Shown: positions 16,430 through 24,725 of the stretch, piece after piece
Layout of the letters: the number at the start of each line of letters is the position of its first letter
How positions within the stretch are numbered: the first letter of the stretch is position 1
Assembly: GCA_964504305.1 (NCBI GenBank)
Contig: CAZDEB010000005.1
Location: forward strand, 1 to 64,000
DNA: 64,000 nt
Origin: UBA11606 sp964504305
Lineage (GTDB): Bacteria; Actinomycetota; Acidimicrobiia; Acidimicrobiales; Aldehydirespiratoraceae
Direction of reading: 5' to 3'
Position numbers and translations under genes: made by a program
Notes under the pieces: generated by a model
The model's input: the letters and a program-made list of their open reading frames with translations, nothing else
Databases searched by the model: none
Told to the model about the DNA's origin: nothing

Positions 16430-16699
16430 GGCGGTGATGATGCCGCTGAGGATCATCGCCAGACCGAGCAGCAAGATGCCGTTGGATGTGTCCCACAGCG
16501 ATCCGACGTAGTTGATCAAGATGACGATCACGCCGCCGCCAAGCAGGCTGAACATGAGAACCGGGACCCAGGTGGGGCTTGGCGGTAGTCCTTGGTGGCC
16601 AGTGTGGCTGACGGTATCGGGGGTATAGCCCTCGGGACGGGTCCCCTTGGGGGTGACTCGTCCGCTTTGTACTCGACGTTTGATTGGCTTTTCCGTCAT
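16415..16699 (-). CDS. crgA: CrgA-like cell division membrane protein
   Basis: 94 residues. A basic N-terminal tail with Thr/Pro-rich sequence is followed by PSPTWVPVLMFSLLGGGVIV and a second helix GILLLGLAMILSGIITATQYR. This two-helix layout, including the final small-residue helix ending in a short charged tail, matches CrgA, which in actinobacteria helps recruit peptidoglycan synthases to the septum. Crg genes are small and diverge fast, so the call rests on topology and the PSxxW motif. The inverted DnaA-box-like repeat lies about 60 bp upstream of its start. Confidence 0.75.
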   Translation of the reverse strand: MTEKPIKRRVQSGRVTPKGTRPEGYTPDTVSHTGHQGLPPSPTWVPVLMFSLLGGGVIVILINYVGSLWDTSNGILLLGLAMILSGIITATQYR

Positions 16700-16761
16700 G
16701 GGTTGAGGATAGGCGGTTTAGACCGGCTTCGGGAATGACATCAATGTGATTATCCCCTGAG

Positions 16762-16781
16762 TTATCCACATGCTGTGGATA
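16762..16781. promoter_or_regulatory. Inverted pair of DnaA-box-like 9-mers
   Basis: TTATCCACA (16762-16770), a perfect consensus DnaA box, is followed after 3 bases by TGTGGATA (16774-16781), giving a perfect 8-bp inverted repeat with a 3-nt loop. It lies between the crgA start and the stop of the next gene. It could be a DnaA binding site affecting crgA, or simply a hairpin. No dnaA/dnaN or AT-rich origin region is nearby, so I do not call an origin. Confidence 0.4.
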
Positions 16782-17036
16782 TCAGTCGTCGATGGGCGCC
16801 ACGAGGTCCATGTCTTCTAGACAATGCCGCGGCGGTTCGGGTTCTTCGTTGGGCGAAACCGTCATGCGCACCTCGGTGCCGCAGATCGTGCACCGATACA
16901 TGATTTTGACCTTGCGGAGTTCGCCTGCTGGCGGTGGCTCGGGGATGGGCTCGGCGAGTCCCCGCAGCATTGAGAGCCCGACGCGGATCATCAACCCGGC
17001 CGCGCCGACGGCGATCAACACGTTGAAGACGTTCAC
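16782..17036 (-). CDS. Small membrane protein with a CxxC zinc-binding tail
   Basis: 84 residues. A single N-terminal membrane helix (FNVLIAVGAAGLMIRVGLSML) is followed by a Pro-rich linker and a cytoplasmic tail with YRCTICGTEVRM and, about 20 residues on, RHCLEDM. The Cys-Cys and His-Cys pairs could bind one zinc ion. It looks like a conserved actinobacterial protein of unknown function. It lies 4 bases downstream of the thiolase-like gene on the same strand. Confidence 0.65.
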   Translation of the reverse strand: MNVFNVLIAVGAAGLMIRVGLSMLRGLAEPIPEPPPAGELRKVKIMYRCTICGTEVRMTVSPNEEPEPPRHCLEDMDLVAPIDD

Positions 17037-17040
17037 GCGG

Positions 17041-18204
17041 TCAGCTTAGGGTCGGCGGTTGGGCAAGCCGCTGCCAGATCGTGGCCGCGGCGCCGCCGGT
17101 TGGCCCACCCACGATGGTGGCACCGATCTCAGCCGAGCGAGATTGGGGACTGGGTGCTTGGGCGAGAGCATCGACGAGGAGCCTGAGGTCTTCGGCCGCT
17201 CCTGCGTCACCAACCGCGAGTGTGCCGCCTCGAGGATTGGTGAGGGCCGGATCGAGTCCGAGTTCGTTCATCATCACGAGGGTCGCTGAGGCGGAGGGTT
17301 CGCAGAGATCCCAGCGGTCGATTTGATCGGGTTGAAGCCGAGCGGAGCTGAGGGCGCGGCGCAGCGCTGCCGCGGCGCCACCGGTCGGGTCGTCCACGGA
17401 TCCGGCGGCCCGTCCCGTCCCGACGATCGCGCCGATTGCGTTGGGGTTGTGACGTTGCAGTATCACGACGCTGATCCCGTCGGCCGCCGGTGCGAACGTG
17501 GCGGACGTGGTCGAACCGTCGGAATCAAATATCGGTTCGTGGTTGTCGGTGGGCTCCGGTTCGTACAGTTGGTCGCTACCGACGGGGCTGTCTCGTTGAA
17601 GGGCAATGGAGTCTCCGGCACGCGCCCCCACCGCGATAATCGCCTGATGGTTGGCCGGCCGCGATCGGCGACTGCGTTGGGCCCACGCAGCTTGCTGCTC
17701 AAAGGTGATGCCTCGCTGCGAAGCCACGAGGTCGGCCATCGGCACCAGCGGTAGGAGACCGCCGCTGTCTTTGGCTCGGTGGGCCGGGGCATCACCCCAC
17801 GGTCGGCCGTAAAGGCGTCCGAGCGCACTAGCTCCCGGTTGGACCATCGACGCGCTGCATACGCCGATCACCGCCACAGTGTCGGCTTGGCCGGCGGCGA
17901 TCGACGCGCAACCAAGATGCAGCGCCGCTGAACCGCTCGACTCCCCTCGATCCACAACCAGCGCGCTGATGGAGTCTGGCCACCCGGTCGCCAGAGCGAT
18001 CGCCCGGCTCACGTTGGCGCCTTGGGCACCCACTGGTTCGGCGCACCCAACTACGACCTCATCTACCGCCGACGCCTCGAGATCGCATCTTTGCAGGGCT
18101 TCGCGAAGCACGATTGCGCCCAAGTCAACCGGGTGCCACCCTGCCAACGCGTGATCGGCCAGCGCAAAGGGACTGCGGGCTACTCCGCTGATGAGGACAG
18201 GCAC
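17041..18204 (-). CDS. Thiolase-superfamily protein lacking the catalytic residues
   Basis: 387 residues with a complete two-domain thiolase fold pattern. Each catalytic position is changed. The usual active-site Cys (in V-N-R-x-C-A-S-G) is Glu88 in VVDRGESSGSAAL. The His of G-H-P-x-G-A-S-G is Asp in GGTLAVGDAGAAE. The C-terminal Cys of C-x-G-G-G is Val in ATIVGGPTGG. It therefore should not catalyse thiolysis or Claisen condensation. Such proteins may bind acyl-CoA, act as a non-catalytic partner (as in SCP2-like or DUF35-associated complexes) or do something new. The gene is complete and has normal codon use. Confidence 0.75.
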   Translation of the reverse strand: MPVLISGVARSPFALADHALAGWHPVDLGAIVLREALQRCDLEASAVDEVVVGCAEPVGAQGANVSRAIALATGWPDSISALVVDRGESSGSAALHLGCASIAAGQADTVAVIGVCSASMVQPGASALGRLYGRPWGDAPAHRAKDSGGLLPLVPMADLVASQRGITFEQQAAWAQRSRRSRPANHQAIIAVGARAGDSIALQRDSPVGSDQLYEPEPTDNHEPIFDSDGSTTSATFAPAADGISVVILQRHNPNAIGAIVGTGRAAGSVDDPTGGAAAALRRALSSARLQPDQIDRWDLCEPSASATLVMMNELGLDPALTNPRGGTLAVGDAGAAEDLRLLVDALAQAPSPQSRSAEIGATIVGGPTGGAAATIWQRLAQPPTLS

Positions 18205-18244
18205 CGGCTGAGTCTCCTACAATGCGGGCCGGAAGGGGAGGGCA

Positions 18245-18799
18245 ATGCTTACATCAATTCTGGCGCAGGGGTCCACCACAGATTTCGTAGCGGGCGCCGA
18301 CGAGGTGAGCCTTGGCATCTTGGTTCTGCGGGTTGCCGCGGGCCTCACCATGGCTGCCCATGGCCACGCCAAATTCTTCAAAGGTGGACGCATTGCCGGC
18401 ACAGGGCGCTGGTTCGATTCGATGGGAATGCGGCCCGGCCGGGTTCACGCCCTTTTGGCGGCCTCGACCGAGGTCGGCGCGGGCCTATTGCTCGCGCTCG
18501 GTTTGTTCACCCCGTTGGCCTGTCTGGCGTTTGTGGCTCTGATGGTCGTGGCGGGCTACACCGTTCATTTCAACAACGGCTTCTTCAGCGTTAACAATGG
18601 CTACGAACTCAACTTCTTGTTCTCGGTTGTCGCAATCGGGATAGCAACGGTGGGAGCGGGCAAGTACTCCCTCGACTACCAGTTCGGTCTTATCGAGAAC
18701 TTCGATGGGGTCGTTGGCTTGCTAATCGCGGCAGTAGGTGGCGTGGGTGCGGCGATCGGCCAACTGGCGTTGTTCTACCGGCCCCCCGCAGCCGACTAG
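18245..18799 (+). CDS. DoxX family membrane protein
   Basis: 184 residues with four hydrophobic helices. The DoxX signature region is present (LGILVLRVAAGLTMAAHGHAKFF, GRVHALLAASTEVGAGLLLALGLFTPLA, and the FF-x-NNGYELNFLF segment). Members are linked to quinone-dependent redox or oxidative-stress complexes; no specific partner is encoded next door. It ends in a 4-base tail-to-tail overlap (CTAG) with the lipoprotein gene at 18796. Confidence 0.85.
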   Translation: MLTSILAQGSTTDFVAGADEVSLGILVLRVAAGLTMAAHGHAKFFKGGRIAGTGRWFDSMGMRPGRVHALLAASTEVGAGLLLALGLFTPLACLAFVALMVVAGYTVHFNNGFFSVNNGYELNFLFSVVAIGIATVGAGKYSLDYQFGLIENFDGVVGLLIAAVGGVGAAIGQLALFYRPPAAD

Positions 18800-19401
18800 C
18801 CGAACTCGTCGAAACAACTCACCTGGGTTGTCTCGGTTCGCGACCCCGCACAGCTAAGACCAAACCGTTCGTAGACGGTGCCGACGGGTGCGTCTATCGC
18901 CAGTTCGTCGCAAGCTTGGCTATTGCCGGTGGCGCACTGATTCCACAAGAGATCAAGGACAGGGTCGTCACCGAAGTCGTCGATCGTGTTCGCCGACGAT
19001 TCGAGGCACTGGAGAACGGCAGAGTCGGCGTTGGGTTGCTCCAGGGCCCGAATGGCGCAGCGAGCCTCGTCACGCGTGAGGTCGGTGCCGCTTTCGGCCG
19101 CGCCTTCGATGAACGAATCGACGAATTGTTCGATCTGAGCGGGGTCGTTCACACATTCGAGGGCGACGGCGAATAGCTGATCGCGTTGTTCGTCGGTGAT
19201 CGTGTCGGCAACGATCGCCGCGGGGGCAACTCCGAGTTCGGCGATCCCGTTGAGAACGCAGCGTTGTTCGGCCAGCGTCAGTTGGGCATCGACGATGGAT
19301 CCGATCGCCATGGTTTCGTCGATGCTCAGTGCCGCGTCGCCGCTACATCCGGCAAGTAGGAAGACCGTGGCCGCAACGCTCGCTAATGCACGGTAGGCCA
19401 C
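18796..19401 (-). CDS. Cysteine-rich lipoprotein of unknown function
   Basis: About 201 residues from the GTG at 19401, a start that gives a proper lipoprotein signal (AYRALASVAATVFLLAGC, lipobox LAGC). The mature part is acidic and helical with eight cysteines in pairs (for example QRCVLNG, ALECVND, EARCAIRALE, LQCLESS), reminiscent of small alpha-helical disulfide repeats. I do not recognise a family. Its 5' end overlaps the phosphopantetheinyl transferase gene by 19 bases. Confidence 0.65.
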   Translation of the reverse strand: MAYRALASVAATVFLLAGCSGDAALSIDETMAIGSIVDAQLTLAEQRCVLNGIAELGVAPAAIVADTITDEQRDQLFAVALECVNDPAQIEQFVDSFIEGAAESGTDLTRDEARCAIRALEQPNADSAVLQCLESSANTIDDFGDDPVLDLLWNQCATGNSQACDELAIDAPVGTVYERFGLSCAGSRTETTQVSCFDEFG

Positions 19402-20084
19402 GTGACGTCCAGTTCGATAGCGGGGGTGCGCGCCGCGACGGCTCCGTGTATTTCGGGGCCGGGCCGGAAGGTCTCGAAACGCCATTCGCCAGCGCGGTCT
19501 TTGATCGACGGGTCCAGTTCGAGCACGATGTCGCGGCTGCTGGGGCTTGGTGCGAACGAGATTTTTGTGAGTGGAAGGCTGACCCCCATGCCCCTCGCTT
19601 TGATGTAGCTCTCTTTGAGGGTCCAGTAAAGGAAGAACCGTTCGCGGCGTTCGGTCTCGGTGAGCCGCAGCAGCGAAGCGATTTCGTCAGTGGAAAAAAC
19701 GGTGTCGACGGTTTCGAAGATCCAGTCGTCTGGGCGCGCCCATTCGACGTCTACTCCGACATCGGTTCCTCGGCTGACTACCGCGGCGGCCATCCCGGAG
19801 GTGTGAGAGAGGTTCACTTGGAGGTCCCCGATCTCGGCGTTGGTGGGGTGGGGTCGGCCCCATTGTCCCTTCTGAAAGTGCCACTCGCATGGCGCGACCG
19901 ACGGCGTGTGAGCACTGAGCGTGAGTCTGGCCAGGGCGTGAGCGGTTATGAACGTTCGGCGATCCTCATCGTGTTTGAAACGAGCGGCCCTGATTCGCTC
20001 TTGATCGTCGAGCAAACCGTGCAGTTGGTCGATGCGGTATTGCGATTCGGGCGGCGCGGCAAGGTAGAGCGCGACTTGGGTCAT
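19383..20084 (-). CDS. 4'-phosphopantetheinyl transferase (Sfp type)
   Basis: About 233 residues. It would transfer phosphopantetheine from CoA to carrier proteins of fatty-acid, polyketide or peptide synthases. The three family motifs are present: NLSHTSGMAAAVVS, VGVDVEW with the magnesium-binding Asp, and FFLYWTLKESYIKARGMG. The ATG at 20084 overlaps the stop of the MOSC gene (ATGA), which supports this start over one further upstream. No synthase lies in the window, so the target carrier protein is elsewhere. Confidence 0.88.
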   Translation of the reverse strand: MTQVALYLAAPPESQYRIDQLHGLLDDQERIRAARFKHDEDRRTFITAHALARLTLSAHTPSVAPCEWHFQKGQWGRPHPTNAEIGDLQVNLSHTSGMAAAVVSRGTDVGVDVEWARPDDWIFETVDTVFSTDEIASLLRLTETERRERFFLYWTLKESYIKARGMGVSLPLTKISFAPSPSSRDIVLELDPSIKDRAGEWRFETFRPGPEIHGAVAARTPAIELDVTWPTVH

Positions 20085-20791
20085 TGACCGACGATCGCCA
20101 AGAGGTCGCCTTCGGATAGTTGTCCTGGCGCGGTAATTGTTGCGCCGATGCACAGCCTTGAGCCGCGGTCAGTGTTGATGGTTTTGAGTACTTGAAGATC
20201 TCGTTCGATACCCGGTTGGGGTCGTGTCACCATGACACAGCGTTCGATGCCATTGTTGATTTGGAGACTGACCGAGCCGATCGCGATCTCTTGGCCGATT
20301 AGGCCGTCTTCGCCTGATCCCTCGAGGACGATGTTGGAACGAAACCGACGGGCGTCCCACTGGCCGAGCGATCCAGTCGAAACCAAAGAGACCCGCGCTC
20401 GCTCCGAGTCGTGCCAAGCGTCGGCGGCACCCTGCCACGACACCCAGTCAGCATCGTTGGCCGCGTCGAGTGGCGCTTCGTAGGTGCCGCTGTCGGGACC
20501 AGCCGGGGTCAGCGTCACCGGGGTTCCCAACCATTCGGTGTAGTCGTCGCTGTCGAGGAGGGTTCGGCCGTCGCTCGTAACGGTGACGGGGCGGCCGTCG
20601 ACGAGAGTGGCGCTGGCGTGGAGTAGGCGAGGTTCTCGTCGTGCGGTGAGCACCATCGTGGTCTGGTTGTCGACCAGTCCCCAGCTACGGTCGCCGTCCA
20701 ACCCCAGCTCTGATACTTCCGCAGTCGCCAGGCGTTCGCCGCCGACCGACTTGATCGGATATCGCCAGAGTTCAAGGATCCGCATAGCCAA
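20081..20791 (-). CDS. MOSC domain protein (YcbX-like)
   Basis: 236 residues. An N-terminal MOSC beta-barrel domain (LWRYPIKSVGGERL, LDGDRSWGLVD) precedes the MOSC core with RFRSNIVLEGSGEDGLIGQEIAIGS in pieces, and a conserved Cys in GIERCVMVTRPQPG that would bind the molybdenum cofactor. YcbX/mARC-type proteins reduce N-hydroxylated compounds using Moco. It is coupled by ATGA overlap to the phosphopantetheinyl transferase. Confidence 0.85.
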   Translation of the reverse strand: MAMRILELWRYPIKSVGGERLATAEVSELGLDGDRSWGLVDNQTTMVLTARREPRLLHASATLVDGRPVTVTSDGRTLLDSDDYTEWLGTPVTLTPAGPDSGTYEAPLDAANDADWVSWQGAADAWHDSERARVSLVSTGSLGQWDARRFRSNIVLEGSGEDGLIGQEIAIGSVSLQINNGIERCVMVTRPQPGIERDLQVLKTINTDRGSRLCIGATITAPGQLSEGDLLAIVGQ

Positions 20792-20805
20792 AAACTAGTC
20801 GGCGG

Positions 20806-21711
20806 TCAGGCTGGGGTGATGGTGAACGTCTCGAGATCGATGGTGCCGATCGAAGCGTCGACGTTGACGGTCGAGCCGTAGTTGTCCCGGGCGGTTTGTT
20901 CGAGATCGAAGATCAGGGCTCGGAGTTGAGCCTCGCGTAGGTCGGCCATCAATTGATCGATTTGTTGTCGATCGGCGTGGGGGTGAAACTCGGGGGTGGC
21001 TGGTCCGACCGAGTCGATGTAGATGAGGTGCCAGCCAAAGTCGGTTTCGACCGGCCCAACAACGCTGCCGGCTTCGCCGGCGTAGGCCGCCGTTTCGTAC
21101 TCGGGCACAAAACTTCCCTCGACATTGCATCCCAGGTCTCCGCCATCGGGTCCGCTCGGCCCGGTCGACAACTCGATCGCCAGATCGGCAAATTCTTCGC
21201 CCTGGTTGTAGCGCTCGAGGGCCGCGGCTGCTTCTTCTTCGGTCTCGACCAGGATGTGGCTCGAACACAAGTACATCGGTGGTTCGGGCTGTTCGATATC
21301 GGCTCCCGCAACATCAGACCATCGGCCGGCGACGAGAGTGATCGCGAAGCTCTGCAAAAGAAGACCTCGTTCGACCGGGTTTTCTGGGTCTGATGTGGCC
21401 TGAACGTATTGTTCGGCCTGAAAGAGATCTTCTTCGGTGATGTCGTAGCCCCGGTCGCCGAGCTCGAGTTCGATTGCTTGGGTCAGCAGCCAGGTGCTTA
21501 CGTTGTCAGCGATGCGACTGGGAACGGTGGCGTCGCCGTCGGGAAGCAGGTTGTCGAGTTCGCCGCGGGTGAAGACCCGATCGGCGATCGACGCAACCTC
21601 GGTGGAGTCCGACGAGGTGCTGTCACCGCACGCGCTGGCCAGCAGCGCTACAGCGGCGATAACCGCCAAAAGTGTACGGAGGCGAGCAGAGATGGCAAGG
21701 AAGCTGGTCAC
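20806..21711 (-). CDS. Parvulin-type peptidyl-prolyl isomerase lipoprotein
   Basis: 301 residues. Signal peptide with lipobox LLASACG. A SurA/PrsA-like N-terminal helical region is followed by a parvulin rotamase domain: SSHILVETEEEAAAALERY, EEFADLAIELSTGPSGPDGGDLG, and the terminal VETDFGWHLIYID. It would act outside the membrane as a foldase. The domain has two added cysteines (LCSSHIL and LGCNVEG) that could form a disulfide. Confidence 0.85.
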   Translation of the reverse strand: MTSFLAISARLRTLLAVIAAVALLASACGDSTSSDSTEVASIADRVFTRGELDNLLPDGDATVPSRIADNVSTWLLTQAIELELGDRGYDITEEDLFQAEQYVQATSDPENPVERGLLLQSFAITLVAGRWSDVAGADIEQPEPPMYLCSSHILVETEEEAAAALERYNQGEEFADLAIELSTGPSGPDGGDLGCNVEGSFVPEYETAAYAGEAGSVVGPVETDFGWHLIYIDSVGPATPEFHPHADRQQIDQLMADLREAQLRALIFDLEQTARDNYGSTVNVDASIGTIDLETFTITPA

Positions 21712-21779
21712 GAGAAAGGAAGGGTAACGCTCTCAGGCAGCGAGTCGGGTTCGCGAGGCGCCAACAGTACGGTTGCGCA

Positions 21780-22523
21780 ATGACCGAGGTGGTAGGAGTC
21801 AGCGGGATCGGTCAGGCTTTGAGGGCCGGTCGGCACGAATTGATTTCGCTGGTCGGCGGGGGCGGGAAGACCACCGCACTGTTCTCCTTGGGCCGTCAGT
21901 TGTCGGGGAGTCGGGTTCTTACCACCACCACCAAGATGGGCCGAGATCGTACCGATGGGCTTTCGCTGCTTGTCAATCCAACTGATGACGAGTTGACGTC
22001 TTCGCTCGCTGAGTCTCCGGAAGATCCGATCTCGCTGGTCTGGTCGGCCGTGGACGATCATCGTGCGCTCGGCGTAACGCCCGAGCAGTGTGACGCTTGG
22101 TTCGGGCTTGTAGATCATGTGGTCGTAGAGGCCGATGGTTCGAGGAGGCACCCGTTCAAGGCCCCCGCTCGTTACGAGCCGGTTGTGCCAAGCGCTACAA
22201 CGTTGTTGGTCGCTTGCATTGGCATTAGCGCGGTCGGCCAACCAATAGCCACTGGCTGCCATCGCCCCGACCAGGTCGCGGCGCTGGCCGGTTGCGGCCC
22301 TCAAGAGGTGCTGACCCCCGAGCGAGCGGTGCGGGTGTTGACCAGCGGCGATGGATCTCAAAAGGGCCGGCCTGGCGATGCGAGGTTCGCGGTTCTGGTC
22401 AACCGGATTGCCCAGGCTGATCATGTGCTCTTGGCCGAGATCACCGAACGGATTGGCGAGCAACAACCCGAGACCCTGGTGGTTGGGGTTGGCGATGAGG
22501 ATCTCAGCGAAGCAGGTCGCTGA
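21780..22523 (+). CDS. yqeC: YqeC-like protein (selenium-dependent hydroxylase accessory)
   Basis: About 247 residues. The signature LISLVGGGGKTTALFSLG is a P-loop, followed by VLTTTTKM and VVVEADGSRRHPFKAPARYEPVVP, all typical of YqeC. Comparative genomics links YqeC to selenium-dependent molybdenum hydroxylases, usually together with YqeB and SelD. I chose the ATG at 21780, because upstream starts would run into the parvulin gene region. It converges with the dihydropyrimidinase gene with a 20-bp overlap. No molybdenum hydroxylase subunit lies in this window. Confidence 0.82.
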   Translation: MTEVVGVSGIGQALRAGRHELISLVGGGGKTTALFSLGRQLSGSRVLTTTTKMGRDRTDGLSLLVNPTDDELTSSLAESPEDPISLVWSAVDDHRALGVTPEQCDAWFGLVDHVVVEADGSRRHPFKAPARYEPVVPSATTLLVACIGISAVGQPIATGCHRPDQVAALAGCGPQEVLTPERAVRVLTSGDGSQKGRPGDARFAVLVNRIAQADHVLLAEITERIGEQQPETLVVGVGDEDLSEAGR

Positions 22524-23910
22524 GTTTTCGTTCGACGTAGCGACCGTGGCCAGCCCGGCCGACGAAGCGCTGGTTATCGATCACGCATTGGCCCCGTGAC
22601 AGCACCGTGCGGACTTGACCGTCGACTTTGATGCCTTCCCAGACCGAATTGTCGAGGTTCATGTGGTGACTGTCGGCGCCGAGGGTTTGGCGGACCGACG
22701 GATCGTAGATAACGACATCGGCGTCGGAGCCCGGAGCGATCAAACCCTTCTGGGGGTACAAACCAAACAGCCGCGCCGGAGTGGTCGAGCAGGTTTCGAC
22801 CCACCGGGCCAGCCCGATCTCGCCCGCTACGACGCCGGTGTGCAGCAGATCCATTCGGTGTTCGATCGAACCCAGACCGTTGGGAGTGGCCCGAAAGTCG
22901 TCAGCGCCGAGCAGTTTCTCGTTGTCGCAGAACGGACAGTGATCGGTGGCAACTACCGCGAGATCGTCGTGACGGAGTCCGTGCCAAAGCGAATCGTGGG
23001 TGGACGCTGGTCGAAGCGGCGGCGAACAGATGGCGCGCAGCCCATCGAGTCCTGGCCGTTCGAGATGCTCTTCGACGGTGAGATAAAGGTACTGAGGGCA
23101 GGTTTCGGCAAAGACGTTTTGGCCGCGGTCGCGGGCCCAAGCAACCTGCTCGAGAGCATCACTCGACGAAAGATGCACGATGTAGAGCGGTGCTCCGGCG
23201 ATTTCGGCCAGCGCTGCGGCTCGGTGCACCGCTTCGCCTTCGAGTCGGCTTGGACGAGTGCGCCCGTGCCACGCCGGGTCGGTGTTGCCTCGCGATGCTG
23301 CTTGGTCGCGCAAGACGTCGATGGCGATGCCGTTCTCGGCGTGCATCATGACCATCGCACCGATGTCGGCCGCCTTTTGCATCGCCCGCAGCAGTTTGCC
23401 GTCGTCGCTGTACCACGCTCCGGGGTAGGCCATGAAGTACTTGAAACTGGTGATGCCTTCGTCGACCAGCGTCTCCATTTCTTTGAGTGACGTGTCGTTG
23501 ATGTCGCCCATCGAAAGATGGAATCCGTAGTCGATGGCGCACTGGCCTTCGGCTTCGGCCAAGCGGTCTTCGACCGCATCACGCACATTGGTACCGGCGA
23601 GTTGCCCGGCAAAGTCGATGACCGTGGTGGTGCCGCCCCAAGCAGCGGCCGCGGTTCCGGTCGCGAACGTGTCTGATGAAGTCGCCTGGGGACTCATCGG
23701 GAGTTGGAGATGTACGTGGGCATCGACCCCACCGGGCAGGACGTAACAGCCGTCGGCCTCGATGATGTTGGTTGCGGTCGCGGCCGCCGCGGCAGCAAGG
23801 TCGCTCGAGGGACTTAGCACCGCGGCGATTGTCTCGCCGTCGATCACCACGTCGGCGAGGGTTGCTCCGCTAGTTGAGATGACGTGTCCACCGCGGATGA
23901 GAGTTGTCAT
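22504..23910 (-). CDS. Dihydropyrimidinase / D-hydantoinase family amidohydrolase
   Basis: 468 residues. The binuclear metal site of the amidohydrolase family is visible: DAHVHLQ, the carboxylated Lys in SFKYFMAYPG, MMHAENG, YIVHLSSS and ATDHCPF. The overall order and length match dihydropyrimidinases and hydantoinases, which open cyclic diamides. In E. coli hydantoinase-type hyuA also lies near yqeC, so the pairing here may reflect a purine or pyrimidine breakdown pathway with a molybdenum hydroxylase. Confidence 0.9.
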   Translation of the reverse strand: MTTLIRGGHVISTSGATLADVVIDGETIAAVLSPSSDLAAAAAATATNIIEADGCYVLPGGVDAHVHLQLPMSPQATSSDTFATGTAAAAWGGTTTVIDFAGQLAGTNVRDAVEDRLAEAEGQCAIDYGFHLSMGDINDTSLKEMETLVDEGITSFKYFMAYPGAWYSDDGKLLRAMQKAADIGAMVMMHAENGIAIDVLRDQAASRGNTDPAWHGRTRPSRLEGEAVHRAAALAEIAGAPLYIVHLSSSDALEQVAWARDRGQNVFAETCPQYLYLTVEEHLERPGLDGLRAICSPPLRPASTHDSLWHGLRHDDLAVVATDHCPFCDNEKLLGADDFRATPNGLGSIEHRMDLLHTGVVAGEIGLARWVETCSTTPARLFGLYPQKGLIAPGSDADVVIYDPSVRQTLGADSHHMNLDNSVWEGIKVDGQVRTVLSRGQCVIDNQRFVGRAGHGRYVERKLSDLLR

Positions 23911-23930
23911 GAACGAACCCTAATCCTGAC

Positions 23931-24725
23931 TCAGCCGAGGGTCTCGTAGCCGAGCGCGCTCGCCGCCTGTAGGCGATCGCTAAGAACCGAGTAGTCATCG
24001 CCGTCGTGGCGTACAAACCCGTGGATGTGAAGCGCGTCGGCCACCGACTCCGGAAGTGTTGCGGCCGCTCTCCCAACGGCGCCGGCCAACTCATCGACCC
24101 GTTGGGCGTTGGCCTTGGACGTGATCAGCGGAAGGCCAGGGGTCGGATCGGTGCGATCCAGAACTCGGCACTGCCTCGCTGCCGGCTCGTGAGCGAGCGC
24201 CAGCTCCCACGAAACCGCATCGATCGCCGCGAGTGTGGCCACTCCATCGGCGACGGCCTTGACCGAGTTGCGGTGTCCGCCGGTGACCGTTACCCGGCCA
24301 AAGAAGTGCCCGTTGTTGGCAAGTGGCGCCACATGATGGACGAGCGTGGCGTATCCCGACTGGGAGTCGAGTCCGTTTACGGCGACCGTGGTTGTGGCTA
24401 GGTCGGCCAACGTAAGGGCAGGATTGGATTGGTTGACAATCAGCACCGAGTGGTAGTCGCCCGCCGCGGTGTTGGGTAGGAGGTGATCAAAAGTGCCAAG
24501 GACGCACACACTGTCTTGAAGGGTCCGAACCAGCGGCAGGCCACAGGTTTGACCGACAAGTAGATCCGGCGATTGCCAAGCCGAGTAGAGGTCGGTGCGA
24601 TGATCGAGGTCGGCAGGAACGTCAGGGATAGAAGAGCCAATTTCGTTTCGTATGGCTTGCCATAGCCGTGCGATGTCGTCAGCCGTTTCGGGCCACTCGT
24701 ACATGCTGAGAACGGCTCTGTTCAC
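23931..24725 (-). CDS. PhnD-like substrate-binding protein without signal peptide
   Basis: About 264 residues. It resembles the phosphate/phosphonate-binding PhnD superfamily (PDLLVGQTCGLPLV, DYHSVLIVNQSNPALTLADLATTTVAVNG in pieces, SGYATLVHHVAP). It starts directly with AVLSMYEWPET, has no signal peptide or lipobox, and therefore should be cytoplasmic. The GTG at 24725 overlaps the P450 stop (GTGA), which fixes the start and indicates an operon. It may be a small-molecule sensor or carrier for the two enzymes upstream. Confidence 0.75.
   Translation of the reverse strand: MNRAVLSMYEWPETADDIARLWQAIRNEIGSSIPDVPADLDHRTDLYSAWQSPDLLVGQTCGLPLVRTLQDSVCVLGTFDHLLPNTAAGDYHSVLIVNQSNPALTLADLATTTVAVNGLDSQSGYATLVHHVAPLANNGHFFGRVTVTGGHRNSVKAVADGVATLAAIDAVSWELALAHEPAARQCRVLDRTDPTPGLPLITSKANAQRVDELAGAVGRAAATLPESVADALHIHGFVRHDGDDYSVLSDRLQAASALGYETLG

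Noticed and set aside
16762..16781. Replication origin
   Set aside because: Only one pair of DnaA boxes, no AT-rich unwinding region and no dnaA, dnaN or recF nearby.
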